Source of the DNA: DASPJR01 sp035628505
GTDB lineage: Bacteria > Planctomycetota > SZUA-567 > H5-PLA8
Direction: 5' to 3'
NCBI GenBank assembly: GCA_035628505.1
Contig: DASPJR010000122.1
Location: 1 to 64,000, forward strand
DNA length: 64,000 nucleotides
The position numbers and the translations under genes were made by a program. Under the pieces are notes generated by a model. It had not been told where the DNA came from and searched no databases. It worked only from the letters and a program-made list of their open reading frames with translations. This document shows, piece by piece, positions 35,170-44,829 of this stretch. The stretch's first letter is position 1. Every line of letters starts with the position of its first letter.

Positions 35170-36228
35170 TCAGCGCACCGGCCCGGAGCTGCCCATCATC
35201 TGACCCATGGCGACGACGATCTTGCGCGGGCCCGAAAACGGATCGCGCGCGTGCGCCGTGAGCATGTTGTCGAGCAGCGCCATGTCTCCGCTCTGCCACT
35301 GGAAACGAACTGCCGCTTTCTCGTAGGTCTCTCCGATATGCTGCATGATCTCGTCGGAAATAGGCGAGCCATCTCCGAAGTACGCATGCCTCGGAAGGTC
35401 TTCTTCGGCGAACAGTTGCCGCAGGGAGCGGCGCACGTCGGCATCGAGGCAGGCGACGTGGTGGAGCTGGACCTGGTTGAAGAATGTCTCTTCACCTGTG
35501 CGCGGATGTGTGTGAACGGCCTTGCAGACCTGGCGCACGCGCAGGCGGTTCTGCCCTGTCCATTCGCACGTGGCGTAGCTCTGGCGACAGGCTTCTTCGA
35601 CGGCGGCCTTGTCCTCCGTCTGGAAGAAACGCTGCCAGCTGACGTCGAAGCCTTCATGGAAGTTGCGCACGTACATCACACCCTTCTTGCGGAAGCTTTC
35701 CACAACGCCGGCATCGAGCAGCTTCAGCACGCCGCGGCAGTCAAGCAGGGGGGTGCAGCCGCCTTCTTTTGCAGCCTGAACGCAGAAAAACGAAATCTTG
35801 AGCGGCCATTCGTGCAGATGGGAGCTCTCGTTGTGATAGAGGATCATCTTGTCGTTCGGGTAAGGCGTTGAGGCGTAAATTTTGTCGCTCGCCCCGGCGC
35901 GCGGCAGATCGCCGTACTCGCCGTAGAGCTCGCCATAAATATTCAGTGCTACGCGTTCGAAATCGGCTGGCGTGACAAGATTGAAGCCGCGGAAGAGTAT
36001 GGCTCCATGCTTGAGTAGGGATTCTTCGATGCGCGCCAGATTGCTTTTGGCCCATTCGGCCAGATCGGCGTTCCCGAGGTTCGGCTCGATGACGAGCGGA
36101 AGCAATTGGTCCGCGCTGAGCGTGGAGGTTTTAACGACATCAATGGAGCTGATATTTACGGCTTTGCGGCGCCCCATGATCGGAGGTGATTTGATGTCAC
36201 TTTTGGTCGAAGGCAGATTTGAATTCAT
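35170..36228 (-). CDS. SyrP-like Fe(II)/2-oxoglutarate dioxygenase (aspartate beta-hydroxylase candidate)
   Basis: A 352-residue TauD/TfdA-superfamily enzyme. The iron facial triad is H132-x-E134 in LYHNESSHLHEWP and the distal H326 in LTAHARDPFSGPRK, whose Arg335 would bind 2-oxoglutarate. The HNE form followed by W-P-x-K-I-x-F-F-C and GGCTPLLDCR is the pattern of SyrP-type enzymes, which beta-hydroxylate aspartate while it is bound to an NRPS carrier domain. It is the first gene of the minus-strand transcript, 43 bp before the NRPS whose first adenylation domain has an Asp pocket. Gene position and code therefore agree. Known family activity plus context; activity itself is inferred. Confidence 0.88.
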   Translation of the reverse strand: MNSNLPSTKSDIKSPPIMGRRKAVNISSIDVVKTSTLSADQLLPLVIEPNLGNADLAEWAKSNLARIEESLLKHGAILFRGFNLVTPADFERVALNIYGELYGEYGDLPRAGASDKIYASTPYPNDKMILYHNESSHLHEWPLKISFFCVQAAKEGGCTPLLDCRGVLKLLDAGVVESFRKKGVMYVRNFHEGFDVSWQRFFQTEDKAAVEEACRQSYATCEWTGQNRLRVRQVCKAVHTHPRTGEETFFNQVQLHHVACLDADVRRSLRQLFAEEDLPRHAYFGDGSPISDEIMQHIGETYEKAAVRFQWQSGDMALLDNMLTAHARDPFSGPRKIVVAMGQMMGSSGPVR

Positions 36229-36641
36229 TCAACACGCTCCAATAGTTTTGCTTGCACATGTCGCCGATCAGCAGAGCTGAGTCCGGTTATTGCTGGCGAT
36301 AGTGGGGAAATATTCCCTTACCGTTCCATACGCTCCGCTGTCTTCAAACCCTGTACCTCGAAAAAAAAACAGCTTCTCGCGCAGGCTTCTGGTCATCGCG
36401 ACGATTACGGGTGCACATTACAGCGCATATTGAGGCAGAACTTGTCGTCGAGTTTTTTTTCAACAGCGCTCGTTGTGTAAGGCGTTGTTCCCATGGCCAT
36501 AGCGGCAGGACTTCTACAAAGAAGACAGATTTGCCTGCTGGTGCATGAGTTGCATCAGGTCGTACGTCGGGGAGCAGTGAAACGTTTATACAACCAGACA
36601 CTGCAGGACTATTCGTATCGCGGCAATGAGTGGAGCTATCG
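36229..36641. other. Divergent control region of the NRPS locus (413 bp)
   Basis: Separates the hydroxylase/NRPS transcript (minus) from the second NRPS (plus). It holds an imperfect palindrome GGGAAATATTCCC at 36306-36318 that could be an operator, two homopolymer runs (A9 near 36361, T8 near 36456) and a GGAG six bases before the NRPS ATG at 36642. No Fur-box-like sequence is obvious to me. A short open frame from 36493 runs out of frame into the NRPS and looks spurious. Confidence 0.4.
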
Positions 36642-39600
36642 ATGCAGGATTCATCTGTCAGGCCGGCCTCATCTAGTGCCGACTTACGGGCGCTTCAGAA
36701 ACTTCGCATGGCCAAAACGTCTGCGCCACGCCAGCAGATGCTGATCAAACACGACCCGGAACGCCAGCTGTACCCGCTTTCATTTGCGCAGAACCGCCTC
36801 TGGTTTCTTGATCAATACGAGCCCGGCAGTGTTCTGTTTAATGTCCCGCAGGCCACGCGCCTGCGCGGTAAGCTCAATATCCTGGCCTTGCAGAATGCCC
36901 TGGACGCTCTCGCGGCTCGTCATTCAGTCTTGCGCACCACTTTTGTCAGCGTCGATGGTGTTCCGCAGCAGCGTGTGCTCCGCGATGTCCACGTGCCGCT
37001 GACGCAAAGTGGGCTTCCCCATGTCAACGCCGAAGAGCGCGAACGAGAACTGCTGCGCCAGCTTAATGCGGAAGCGCGCCGGCCCTTCAGCCTCTCCAAG
37101 GATCTGCTCTTTCGCGCGCATCTGATCAGAATCGACGCGCGTGATCATGCGTTGCTGCTGACGCTGCATCACATCATCAGTGACGGCTGGTCACTTGGAA
37201 TTCTCAATCATGAGCTCTCGGTGTTTTACAATGCCTTTGCCGCCGGGGTGCAGCCGGACCGTCCTGCGCTGCCGCTGCAGTTCTGCGATTTTGCGCTGTG
37301 GCAGGAAAGCTGGATGAACGGCGGAGGCCTGGAAGGCGAGCTGAGTTATTGGAAGGAGCGGCTCAGCGGAGAGCTTCCGCTCCTGGAACTTCCGGTCTCA
37401 AAGCCGCGTGCAGCGCTGCAGACCTACAACTGTGCTATTGCAACTGAGACGTTTCGAGGCGGCAAAGCGCTTAAGAATTTTTGCGAGCGCGAAGGCGTCA
37501 CGCTCTACATGGCCCTGCTCGCCGCCTTTCACGCGGTGCTGCACCGCTACACTTCGAGCACAGATATCCTGACGGGCTCGCCGGTCGCCGGACGTCACCG
37601 GAGCGAAACGGAGCCGCTGATCGGGCTATTCGTGAACATCCTGGTTTTCCGCGGCGATTTGTCCGGCAATCCGACGTTTCGCGAACTTCTCAAGCGCACC
37701 CGCGATCTGACGCTCGGCGCATTTGCCCATGCGAACGCGCCGTTTGAAAAGCTCGTTGAAGTGCTTCAGGTTCCGCGCAGCCAGAGCCACTCGCCTGTTG
37801 TCCAGGTGCTCTTTGCCCTGCAGAACACACCGCTCGAGACACTGAAACTCGACGAGCTGACGGCGACGCCGGTGCGCCTTCCAGAGACGGCGGCAAAATA
37901 CGATATCACTCTTTCGGTCCGCGAGTCCCTCGACGGGCTGGATCTCACCCTGGATTACAACACGGATCTATATGAGCACGACGCCATGGAGCGGCTGCTG
38001 CAGCACTATGTCATGTTCCTGCAGAATGCGCTGCTCGATCCGGACGTGCGAGTTGAGAGCATTCCACTGCTGAATCCGGCGGAGAAGAAACTGCTTCTGG
38101 AAACATGGAATCAGAGCAAAACCGAGATTCCCGCCGGAGCGTGTGTTCAGGAACTCGTCGAGGCGCAGGTTCGCAGAACTCCGGATGCGATCGCCGTGCG
38201 ATTCGGTTCGGAAGCGTTGACCTATTCACAGCTGAACGCGCGAGCCAATCAGCTGGCTCGCCAGCTTCAGGCGAAGGGTGTCAAAAGCGGATCGCTGATT
38301 GCCGTCTGCGTTGAACGCTCCCTGGATATGCTCACGGCGGTGCTGGCGACGGTAAAAGCCGGCGCGGCCTATCTGCCGCTCGATCCTGAACACCCGGGCG
38401 AGCGCCTCGCGTACATTCTCGACGATGCGAACGTTGCCCTGCTGCTTACGCACAGCCACGTCCTCGCCAAACTGCCGGCGACATCAGCAGCCACATGTGT
38501 GATCGATACGGAACGTCAGGCGTTTTCGCGGCTACCGGCGCACGATCTCGAGCTTAAGTTCTCAAACAGGAATCTGGCGTACGTGATCTATACTTCAGGC
38601 TCAACAGGAAAGCCGAAGGGTGCCGGCATCGATCATCGTGCGGTCGTCAACCTTTTCACATCTCTGCGTGAGAAGCCGGGCATCACTTCTTCTGACATCC
38701 TTCTTGCAACAACGACACTTTCGTTCGATATCGCTACGCTCGAGATGTTCTTGCCGCTTACAGTCGGCGCATGCATTCACATCGTTCCGCGCGAAGTTGC
38801 CATAGACGCGCGCAAGCTTGCGGATGCGCTGGAGTCGTCAGACGCGACGATCATGCAGGCCACACCGGCAACCTGGCGCATGCTGACCGGCTCAGGCTGG
38901 CAGCCGTCAAGACGTATCAAGATGTTCTGTGGCGGAGAAGCCTTATCGCCCGAACTCGCCGGCCAACTTCTCAAGCGCAGCACGGCGCTTTGGAACATGT
39001 ATGGTCCGACTGAGACAGCGATTTACTCGGTGATTCACAAAGTCGAGTCGGTAAGCAGGAACATCGCCATCGGGAGGCCTGTCGCGAACACGCGGCTGTA
39101 CCTGCTGGATCAAGCCATGCAGCCAGTGCCGCTGGGCGTGAACGGCGAACTGTACATCGGCGGGTTTGGACTGGCGCACGGCTATCTGCGCCGGCCGCGT
39201 ATGACCGCCGAACGCTTTGTGCCGGACCCGTTCAGCACCGAGCCGGGGGCAAGGCTCTACCGAACGGGCGACCTGGCGCGCTACCGATCCGACGGAAACA
39301 TTGAGTATCTCGGCCGCATCGATCACCAGGTTAAAATTCGCGGGTTCCGCATTGAGCTGGGCGAAATCGAAGCGGCGCTGACGCAGCACAGTGCCATTCG
39401 CTCGAGCGTCGTCGTCGCTCGCACGGACGCATCCGGCGAGCCGCAGCTTGCCGCGTACGTCGTGGCTCGCGAGGGCAGCGTCATTCCGCCCGCGTCCGAA
39501 CTGCGCACCTTCTTGTCGCGAACACTTCCCGCGTACATGGTCCCTGCCTTCTTTATTGTGATGGAGGCACTGCCGATTTCGCCGAATGGGAAAGTGGATC

Positions 39601-42600
39601 GAAAAGCGCTTCCCGTTCCCGACTCCAGCAGCCTGCGCGCGCAGGCGCCTCTCACGCCAGCGCGTAACGAAACAGAACAAGCGCTAGTCGAAATTTGGCA
39701 AAGCGTTCTGCGCGTAGACCGGGTTGGCGTTTTTGACAATTTCTTTGAGCTCGGCGGCCATTCGCTGATTGCGACACAAGTGGTTTCGCGCATTCGCGAT
39801 CAGCTGAAAGCTGAGCTGTCGATCAAGGACTTCTTTGCAGACCCGACAATCGCAGCGTTGGCGCTGCGCATTGGCGGGCAGGCAACACCGGCGGCGCTCA
39901 GCCCGATTCCACGCCAGTCTGCCAGTGGGGCGGCGCCTCTTTCGGCTGCACAGCAGCGGCTCTGGTTCCTGGAACAGCTTGAGCCGCTCACGCCGCTTTA
40001 TAACGTTCCGTTTGCTCTGCGCATAAAAGGCGAGCTGGATACTGCAGCGCTGTACAAGTGCCTGAACGCCCTGGTTCAGCGTCACGCAGCATTGCGCACG
40101 CGTTTCATCTCCGAAAATGGTGTGCCTGCTCAACTGGTTCTCGATTCAGCAGAGCTGGTTGTGGCCGAGACATACCTCTATCACGTGCCTCAGCTCGAAC
40201 GCGAACACGAACTGCAGCGCCTGCTTGCTGACGAGGCGCATCGCCCGTTCGATCTCACCGCGGATCTGCTCATTCGCGCCACGCGTTACGAAATCGATAA
40301 GACGGATCACGCGTTGCTTATAGTGATGCATCACATCGTCTGCGACGCATGGTCCATCAGCATTCTCAAGCACGAACTGAGCGCCTTTTATGAGCACTTC
40401 GCGTTCGGGGCGACGCTGCAGCTGCCTGAACTGCCGATTCAGTACAGCGATTATGCAATCTGGCAGCGTGAGCAGAACATTGAGGCGCAACTGGAGTACT
40501 GGAAGAAGAAACTGGCGCCGCCATTGTCCGTGCTGGAACTTCCGATTGCTCGCGCTCGGCCCAAAATCCGCACCAACCAAGGCGCCTGGTCGCGGCACGT
40601 TCTCGGGCATGAACTCAGCCAGGCGGCAGCGGCACTCTGCGAACGCGAAAAGCTCACGCCTTTCATGCTTTTCCTCGGCGTATTCCAGATGCTCCTTCAG
40701 CGTTACAGCGCGCAGAACGACATTGTTGTCGGAACACCCATAGCGGGTCGCAATCGTCTCGAGACCGAGAAGCTCGTGGGATTTTTCGTCAACACCCTGG
40801 TGATCCGCAGCGATCTGTCAGGCAAAGCGACATTCCGCGAGCTGCTTGAACGCGTTCGCGAAACGTCGCTCGAGGCTTTTGCGCATCAGGACGTCCCATT
40901 CGAGAAGCTCGTGGAAGAGCTTGCGTCTGCGCGTGATCGCAGTCACACGCCGCTGTTCCAGGTGATGTACATGTACCAGCAGAGTCCGGGCGAGAACTGT
41001 CCTCTGTCCAATCTTTCTGTCTCTCCGATCAGCCTGGCCTCGCGTACCGCAAAGTTCGACATGATGCTCGTTGTAAAAAACACGCCGGCGGGATTTGAAA
41101 CGGCGATTGAATACAACACCTCGCTTTTCGACGCTGCCGTCATCGACCGCCTGCAGGAGCACTTTGAGCTGCTGCTTTCGGAAATGACGCGCGATGTCAA
41201 CCAGTTGGCCGCGGGCGCAAGCCTGCTCACCGCAAGCGAGCGCAAACTGCTTGCGTCGTGGAACCGGACGCAGACGGCGTATCCGCGGCACGCGAGCATT
41301 CACGAACTCTTTGAAGCACAGGCGGAGCTTACGCCGCAACGCGTGGCCCTGACCTCAAGTGATCTGTCGGTCCGCTATGGCGAGTTGAACGCGCGCGCAA
41401 ACCAGTTGGCGCATCATCTGATTGCATTAGGCGTGCAGCCGGAAGAGATGATCGCGCTCAGCATGGACCGTTCTCTTGAGATGGTGATTGCAATCCTCGC
41501 CATACTGAAGGCCGGCGGCGTTTACGTACCGCTGGACCCCGCGTACCCGGCAGAGCGCCTGAACTTTATGCTGCAGGACACGCGCGCAGCGATCATTCTG
41601 ACGCAGGAAAAGTACGCTCGAAGTCTGCGCGAGCGCGCGACGCATGTCCTGAGCGTCGACACGCTATGGAATCAGCTCGGCGGCAAAGCGCGCACGAATC
41701 CCGATCGCAGCGTTCGGGCTGATAACCTTGCGTATGTGATGTACACCTCGGGCTCGACGGGCCGGCCCAAAGGCGTGTGCGTGACACACCGCGCTGTCGT
41801 CCGGCTCGTGAAAAACACAAACTTTGCCAACTTCGGAAGCGAACAGGTGTTCCTGCAATCGGCGCCGATTTCCTTCGATGCCTCAACACTTGAACTCTGG
41901 GGACCGCTGTTGAATGGCGGGCGCCTGGCCCTCTTCGCGGCAGAGACCTCGCGGCTGGATGAGCTCGCGCAGACCATTGAGGAGCAGCAGGTCACGACGC
42001 TCTGGCTGACGGCGGGGCTGTTCCATCAAATGGTCGAGACTGATCTTAAAGCGCTTGCGTCTGTGCGACAGCTGCTCGCCGGCGGCGATGTGCTATCTCC
42101 CGAGCATGTCCGGAAAGCGCTGGACCACCTGCCCGACTGCCGGCTGATCAATGGCTATGGTCCCACCGAGAACACGACATTTACCTGCTGTTATACGATT
42201 CCGCATTCGCTGCCGCCGGGGATGTCTGTACCGATTGGTACGCCGATCTCGAATTCTGAAGTCTACATTCTTGATCGCAATCTTGAACCGGTTCCGATTG
42301 GCATTCCCGGCGAGCTGTACATCGGAGGCGATGGGCTCGCGCGCGGATACCTCAACCGGCCTGAGCTGACCGCCGATAAGTTCGTGCCCAATCCGTTTTC
42401 ATGCGAGCCTGGTGCGCGCATGTACCGCAGCGGCGACCTAGCGCGTCATCTGCCTGACGGCGCCATCGAGTTCCTGGGTCGTATTGACAACCAGGTGAAG
42501 ATCCGCGGCTTCCGCATCGAGCCAGGCGAGATTGAATGTGTACTGACCCAGCACCCGCATGTGCGTGAAGCGGCGGTAATCGTGCGAGAAGATACGCCCG

Positions 42601-43898
42601 GAGATAAACGCCTTGCCGCGTACTACTGCCTGCAGAAGGAAACCACAGCCGACGAACTGCGGCGATTCCTGGCCGAGCGGCTTCCGCAGCACATGATTCC
42701 AGCTGCATTCGTGCATCTGGATAAGCTGCCGCTGAATCCAAATGGCAAAGTCGATCGTGCCGCGCTGCCTGCGCCAAAAAATGTGATCGATGGAAACAAG
42801 CCAGACGAGCGCCCGTGGCTCCCGCTGCAGATTCAACTTGCTGAAATCTGGGAGAAGATGCTCGGCGTTAAGGGCATTGGAGTGCGCGACAACTTCTTCG
42901 AACTCGGAGGCCATTCTCTGCTGGCGGTGCGTATGATCAGCCAGGTCGAGCAGACGTGCGGCAGGCGTATTCCGCTTGCGGCGCTGTTCGCTGATCCGAC
43001 CATTGCTGGAGTAGCCGAGGCCCTGCTGAGCGCTGCTCCCGACGACGAGCAGAGCCTTCTGGAAGTTCAGGCCGGCAATGGTGGGACGCCGCTGTTCTAC
43101 CTGGATGGAGATTTGCTCGGCGGCGGATTCTACTGCCGCAAGCTGGCATCGCATCTGGGCAGTGCACAGCGTTTTTACGCGCTGCGGCCTGGTGCGCTGA
43201 AACTGCCGCTGCAGTCCATTGAGAAGCGCGCCGCGGAAAATATCGGGCAAATCCGTGCCCTAGTGCCGCACGGTCCTTATCGCATTGGCGGCTTCTGCGC
43301 CGAAGCGTTGGTCGCTTACGAAATGGCGCGGCAGCTGCGGCGTGCAGGCGAGCAGGTGGAAAGCCTTGTTCTGATTGATCCAACCACCGTTTATCGCAGT
43401 GAGCGGGCCGCGCAGCGTCTGCTGAAGTTCTATGCCAAGCTGGCAGGACTTTCCCAGGACCAGAAGTACCGGCGATTGAAACGATGGATTGGCCGCGTCA
43501 GCCGCTTGCGTCGCTGGGTTTCCGGCAACGCTGACAACGAAGGCGACGTGCTTCTGAAGATGACACAGCATGCTCTGGCGCAGTCACTCCACGTCTTGCG
43601 TGCGAAGAACCCGCACGTCGATGGGGGACAAGGTGACGTGCTCGGCGCTCATCTGTGGGCTGCGTGCGACTATGCTCCCGGCGCTTATGACGGCCGCGTC
43701 ACGCTGATTCTTTCCGGAGAAATCGCGCGCCGCTCGCCGGAAATCACGTCGACCTGGGCCCGCCGCACGACTGATCTGCAATCCAGTGTTATTCAGGGTG
43801 AGCACCTGGAGATCGTTACCCGAAACGTTGCCCAGCTTGCCGCCGCCATGCAGCGTGCTTTTCCAACGAACGTTATTGAATCAACCTCTCGAGGGTAA
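36642..43898 (+). CDS. Two-module NRPS with thioesterase: C-A(Gly?)-T-C-A(Val)-T-TE
   Basis: 2418 residues from ATG 36642 (GGAG six bases upstream; GTG 36630 would add four). C1 (~46-470) is intact (HHIISDG, 176-182). A1 (~505-985) pocket is D696 I697 L700 Q739 F762 G764 M786 I794 Y795 K984, DILQFGMIYK, closest to glycine-type DILQ codes, weak. T1 Ser1041 (GGHSL). C2 (~1100-1525) reads HHIVCDA (1230-1236), Gly to Ala at the last place. A2 (~1555-2040) pocket is D1746 A1747 L1750 W1788 L1812 G1814 G1838 T1846 F1847 K2036, DALWLGGTFK, a valine-type code. T2 Ser2092 (GGHSL). TE (~2145-2400) has GGFCAEA with Cys2219 as nucleophile, Asp2246 (VLIDPT) and His2388 (GEHLEIV). Since it starts with a working C domain and ends with TE, it should act after the Asp-Cys protein. 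A glycosyltransferase gene begins 4 bp after its stop. Confidence 0.93.
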   Translation: MQDSSVRPASSSADLRALQKLRMAKTSAPRQQMLIKHDPERQLYPLSFAQNRLWFLDQYEPGSVLFNVPQATRLRGKLNILALQNALDALAARHSVLRTTFVSVDGVPQQRVLRDVHVPLTQSGLPHVNAEERERELLRQLNAEARRPFSLSKDLLFRAHLIRIDARDHALLLTLHHIISDGWSLGILNHELSVFYNAFAAGVQPDRPALPLQFCDFALWQESWMNGGGLEGELSYWKERLSGELPLLELPVSKPRAALQTYNCAIATETFRGGKALKNFCEREGVTLYMALLAAFHAVLHRYTSSTDILTGSPVAGRHRSETEPLIGLFVNILVFRGDLSGNPTFRELLKRTRDLTLGAFAHANAPFEKLVEVLQVPRSQSHSPVVQVLFALQNTPLETLKLDELTATPVRLPETAAKYDITLSVRESLDGLDLTLDYNTDLYEHDAMERLLQHYVMFLQNALLDPDVRVESIPLLNPAEKKLLLETWNQSKTEIPAGACVQELVEAQVRRTPDAIAVRFGSEALTYSQLNARANQLARQLQAKGVKSGSLIAVCVERSLDMLTAVLATVKAGAAYLPLDPEHPGERLAYILDDANVALLLTHSHVLAKLPATSAATCVIDTERQAFSRLPAHDLELKFSNRNLAYVIYTSGSTGKPKGAGIDHRAVVNLFTSLREKPGITSSDILLATTTLSFDIATLEMFLPLTVGACIHIVPREVAIDARKLADALESSDATIMQATPATWRMLTGSGWQPSRRIKMFCGGEALSPELAGQLLKRSTALWNMYGPTETAIYSVIHKVESVSRNIAIGRPVANTRLYLLDQAMQPVPLGVNGELYIGGFGLAHGYLRRPRMTAERFVPDPFSTEPGARLYRTGDLARYRSDGNIEYLGRIDHQVKIRGFRIELGEIEAALTQHSAIRSSVVVARTDASGEPQLAAYVVAREGSVIPPASELRTFLSRTLPAYMVPAFFIVMEALPISPNGKVDRKALPVPDSSSLRAQAPLTPARNETEQALVEIWQSVLRVDRVGVFDNFFELGGHSLIATQVVSRIRDQLKAELSIKDFFADPTIAALALRIGGQATPAALSPIPRQSASGAAPLSAAQQRLWFLEQLEPLTPLYNVPFALRIKGELDTAALYKCLNALVQRHAALRTRFISENGVPAQLVLDSAELVVAETYLYHVPQLEREHELQRLLADEAHRPFDLTADLLIRATRYEIDKTDHALLIVMHHIVCDAWSISILKHELSAFYEHFAFGATLQLPELPIQYSDYAIWQREQNIEAQLEYWKKKLAPPLSVLELPIARARPKIRTNQGAWSRHVLGHELSQAAAALCEREKLTPFMLFLGVFQMLLQRYSAQNDIVVGTPIAGRNRLETEKLVGFFVNTLVIRSDLSGKATFRELLERVRETSLEAFAHQDVPFEKLVEELASARDRSHTPLFQVMYMYQQSPGENCPLSNLSVSPISLASRTAKFDMMLVVKNTPAGFETAIEYNTSLFDAAVIDRLQEHFELLLSEMTRDVNQLAAGASLLTASERKLLASWNRTQTAYPRHASIHELFEAQAELTPQRVALTSSDLSVRYGELNARANQLAHHLIALGVQPEEMIALSMDRSLEMVIAILAILKAGGVYVPLDPAYPAERLNFMLQDTRAAIILTQEKYARSLRERATHVLSVDTLWNQLGGKARTNPDRSVRADNLAYVMYTSGSTGRPKGVCVTHRAVVRLVKNTNFANFGSEQVFLQSAPISFDASTLELWGPLLNGGRLALFAAETSRLDELAQTIEEQQVTTLWLTAGLFHQMVETDLKALASVRQLLAGGDVLSPEHVRKALDHLPDCRLINGYGPTENTTFTCCYTIPHSLPPGMSVPIGTPISNSEVYILDRNLEPVPIGIPGELYIGGDGLARGYLNRPELTADKFVPNPFSCEPGARMYRSGDLARHLPDGAIEFLGRIDNQVKIRGFRIEPGEIECVLTQHPHVREAAVIVREDTPGDKRLAAYYCLQKETTADELRRFLAERLPQHMIPAAFVHLDKLPLNPNGKVDRAALPAPKNVIDGNKPDERPWLPLQIQLAEIWEKMLGVKGIGVRDNFFELGGHSLLAVRMISQVEQTCGRRIPLAALFADPTIAGVAEALLSAAPDDEQSLLEVQAGNGGTPLFYLDGDLLGGGFYCRKLASHLGSAQRFYALRPGALKLPLQSIEKRAAENIGQIRALVPHGPYRIGGFCAEALVAYEMARQLRRAGEQVESLVLIDPTTVYRSERAAQRLLKFYAKLAGLSQDQKYRRLKRWIGRVSRLRRWVSGNADNEGDVLLKMTQHALAQSLHVLRAKNPHVDGGQGDVLGAHLWAACDYAPGAYDGRVTLILSGEIARRSPEITSTWARRTTDLQSSVIQGEHLEIVTRNVAQLAAAMQRAFPTNVIESTSRG

Positions 43899-43902
43899 AT
43901 GT

Positions 43903-44829
43903 GTGAATCTGACTGTCTGCACGTTATTCGAAAAGGATTATCACTTTGGCGTTGGCGCTTTCACCAACTCACTGGTGAAGTCCGGCTACAAAGGTGTGCT
44001 CTGGGCGGGCCACCGCGGCGGCCTTCCGGATTGGGCGCGTCCGGTCGTATCGACTGCGCGATTTGACGAATTCAAAGTCAATTCCGATTGCAGCATTCGT
44101 TTTGTGCCTCTGAAGACTCCCGACCATCTGGCCAGCTACAAGCCGGTGTTCATGCGCGACCTGCTCGACGAATATCCAGACCATGACGCGGTAGCCTATT
44201 TCGATCCCGACATCATCATCCGCTGGCGCTGGAATTTCTTCGAGGAATGGGTGCGCTGCGGCGTGGCGATCTGCGAGGACGTGAACTCCCCAGTTCCCGA
44301 AAACCACCCGCTGCGCATGGCCTGGCGCAGATACTGTTCAGAGCGGGGCATCACTCTTCATTCGAGAACGGACGTTTATGCCAATTCCGGTTTCATCGGA
44401 GTCACACGCGCAAACCGCACGTTTCTTGTTGAATGGCGGCAGATGCTGGAACTGATCGCGCCGGCCGTTCCCGGAGGACTCACGCGTTTCGGACTGAAAG
44501 ATCGAACGTACCCATTCCACATTGTCGACCAGGACGCCTTCAACATGGCACTGATGAAGACGCCCTGCCCAATCAGCCTCATCAGTAAGGACGGAATGGA
44601 CTTCGCGCCGGGCTACACGATCATGTCGCACGCGGTTGGCCCGCATAAGCCCTGGCGCAAGCAGATGATCTGGCGCGCGCTCGGCGGCTTGCCGCCATCG
44701 GGAGCGGATAAAGGCTATTTCGATAATGCCAAAGCCCCGATCCGGCTGTATTCCGATGCCGCGCTGTTTCACAAGCGCCTCAATCTGACACTGGCTTCGC
44801 TGCTGGGTCGGATTATCCGGCGCGCCTGA
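43903..44829 (+). CDS. Putative glycosyltransferase (GT-A type, DxD)
   Basis: A 308-residue protein beginning at GTG 43903 (MNLTVCTLFEKDYHFGVGAFTNSL), with GAGGG seven bases before and only 4 bp after the NRPS stop. The open frame extends back into the NRPS, but the conserved-looking N-terminus starts here. It has a GT-A nucleotide-diphospho-sugar transferase layout: AYFDPDIIIRWRW (DxD metal site, Asp-Pro-Asp), then DVYANSGFIGVTR and VDQDAFNMAL, as in GT8-like and related families. The specific sugar is unknown. By spacing it belongs to the NRPS transcript; by function it fits the polysaccharide genes that follow after 221 bp. Confidence 0.7.
   Translation: MNLTVCTLFEKDYHFGVGAFTNSLVKSGYKGVLWAGHRGGLPDWARPVVSTARFDEFKVNSDCSIRFVPLKTPDHLASYKPVFMRDLLDEYPDHDAVAYFDPDIIIRWRWNFFEEWVRCGVAICEDVNSPVPENHPLRMAWRRYCSERGITLHSRTDVYANSGFIGVTRANRTFLVEWRQMLELIAPAVPGGLTRFGLKDRTYPFHIVDQDAFNMALMKTPCPISLISKDGMDFAPGYTIMSHAVGPHKPWRKQMIWRALGGLPPSGADKGYFDNAKAPIRLYSDAALFHKRLNLTLASLLGRIIRRA

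Noticed and set aside
36493..36744. 83-codon frame in the NRPS control region, considered as a leader peptide
   Set aside because: Overlaps the NRPS start in another frame with no ribosome site or regulatory codon run.
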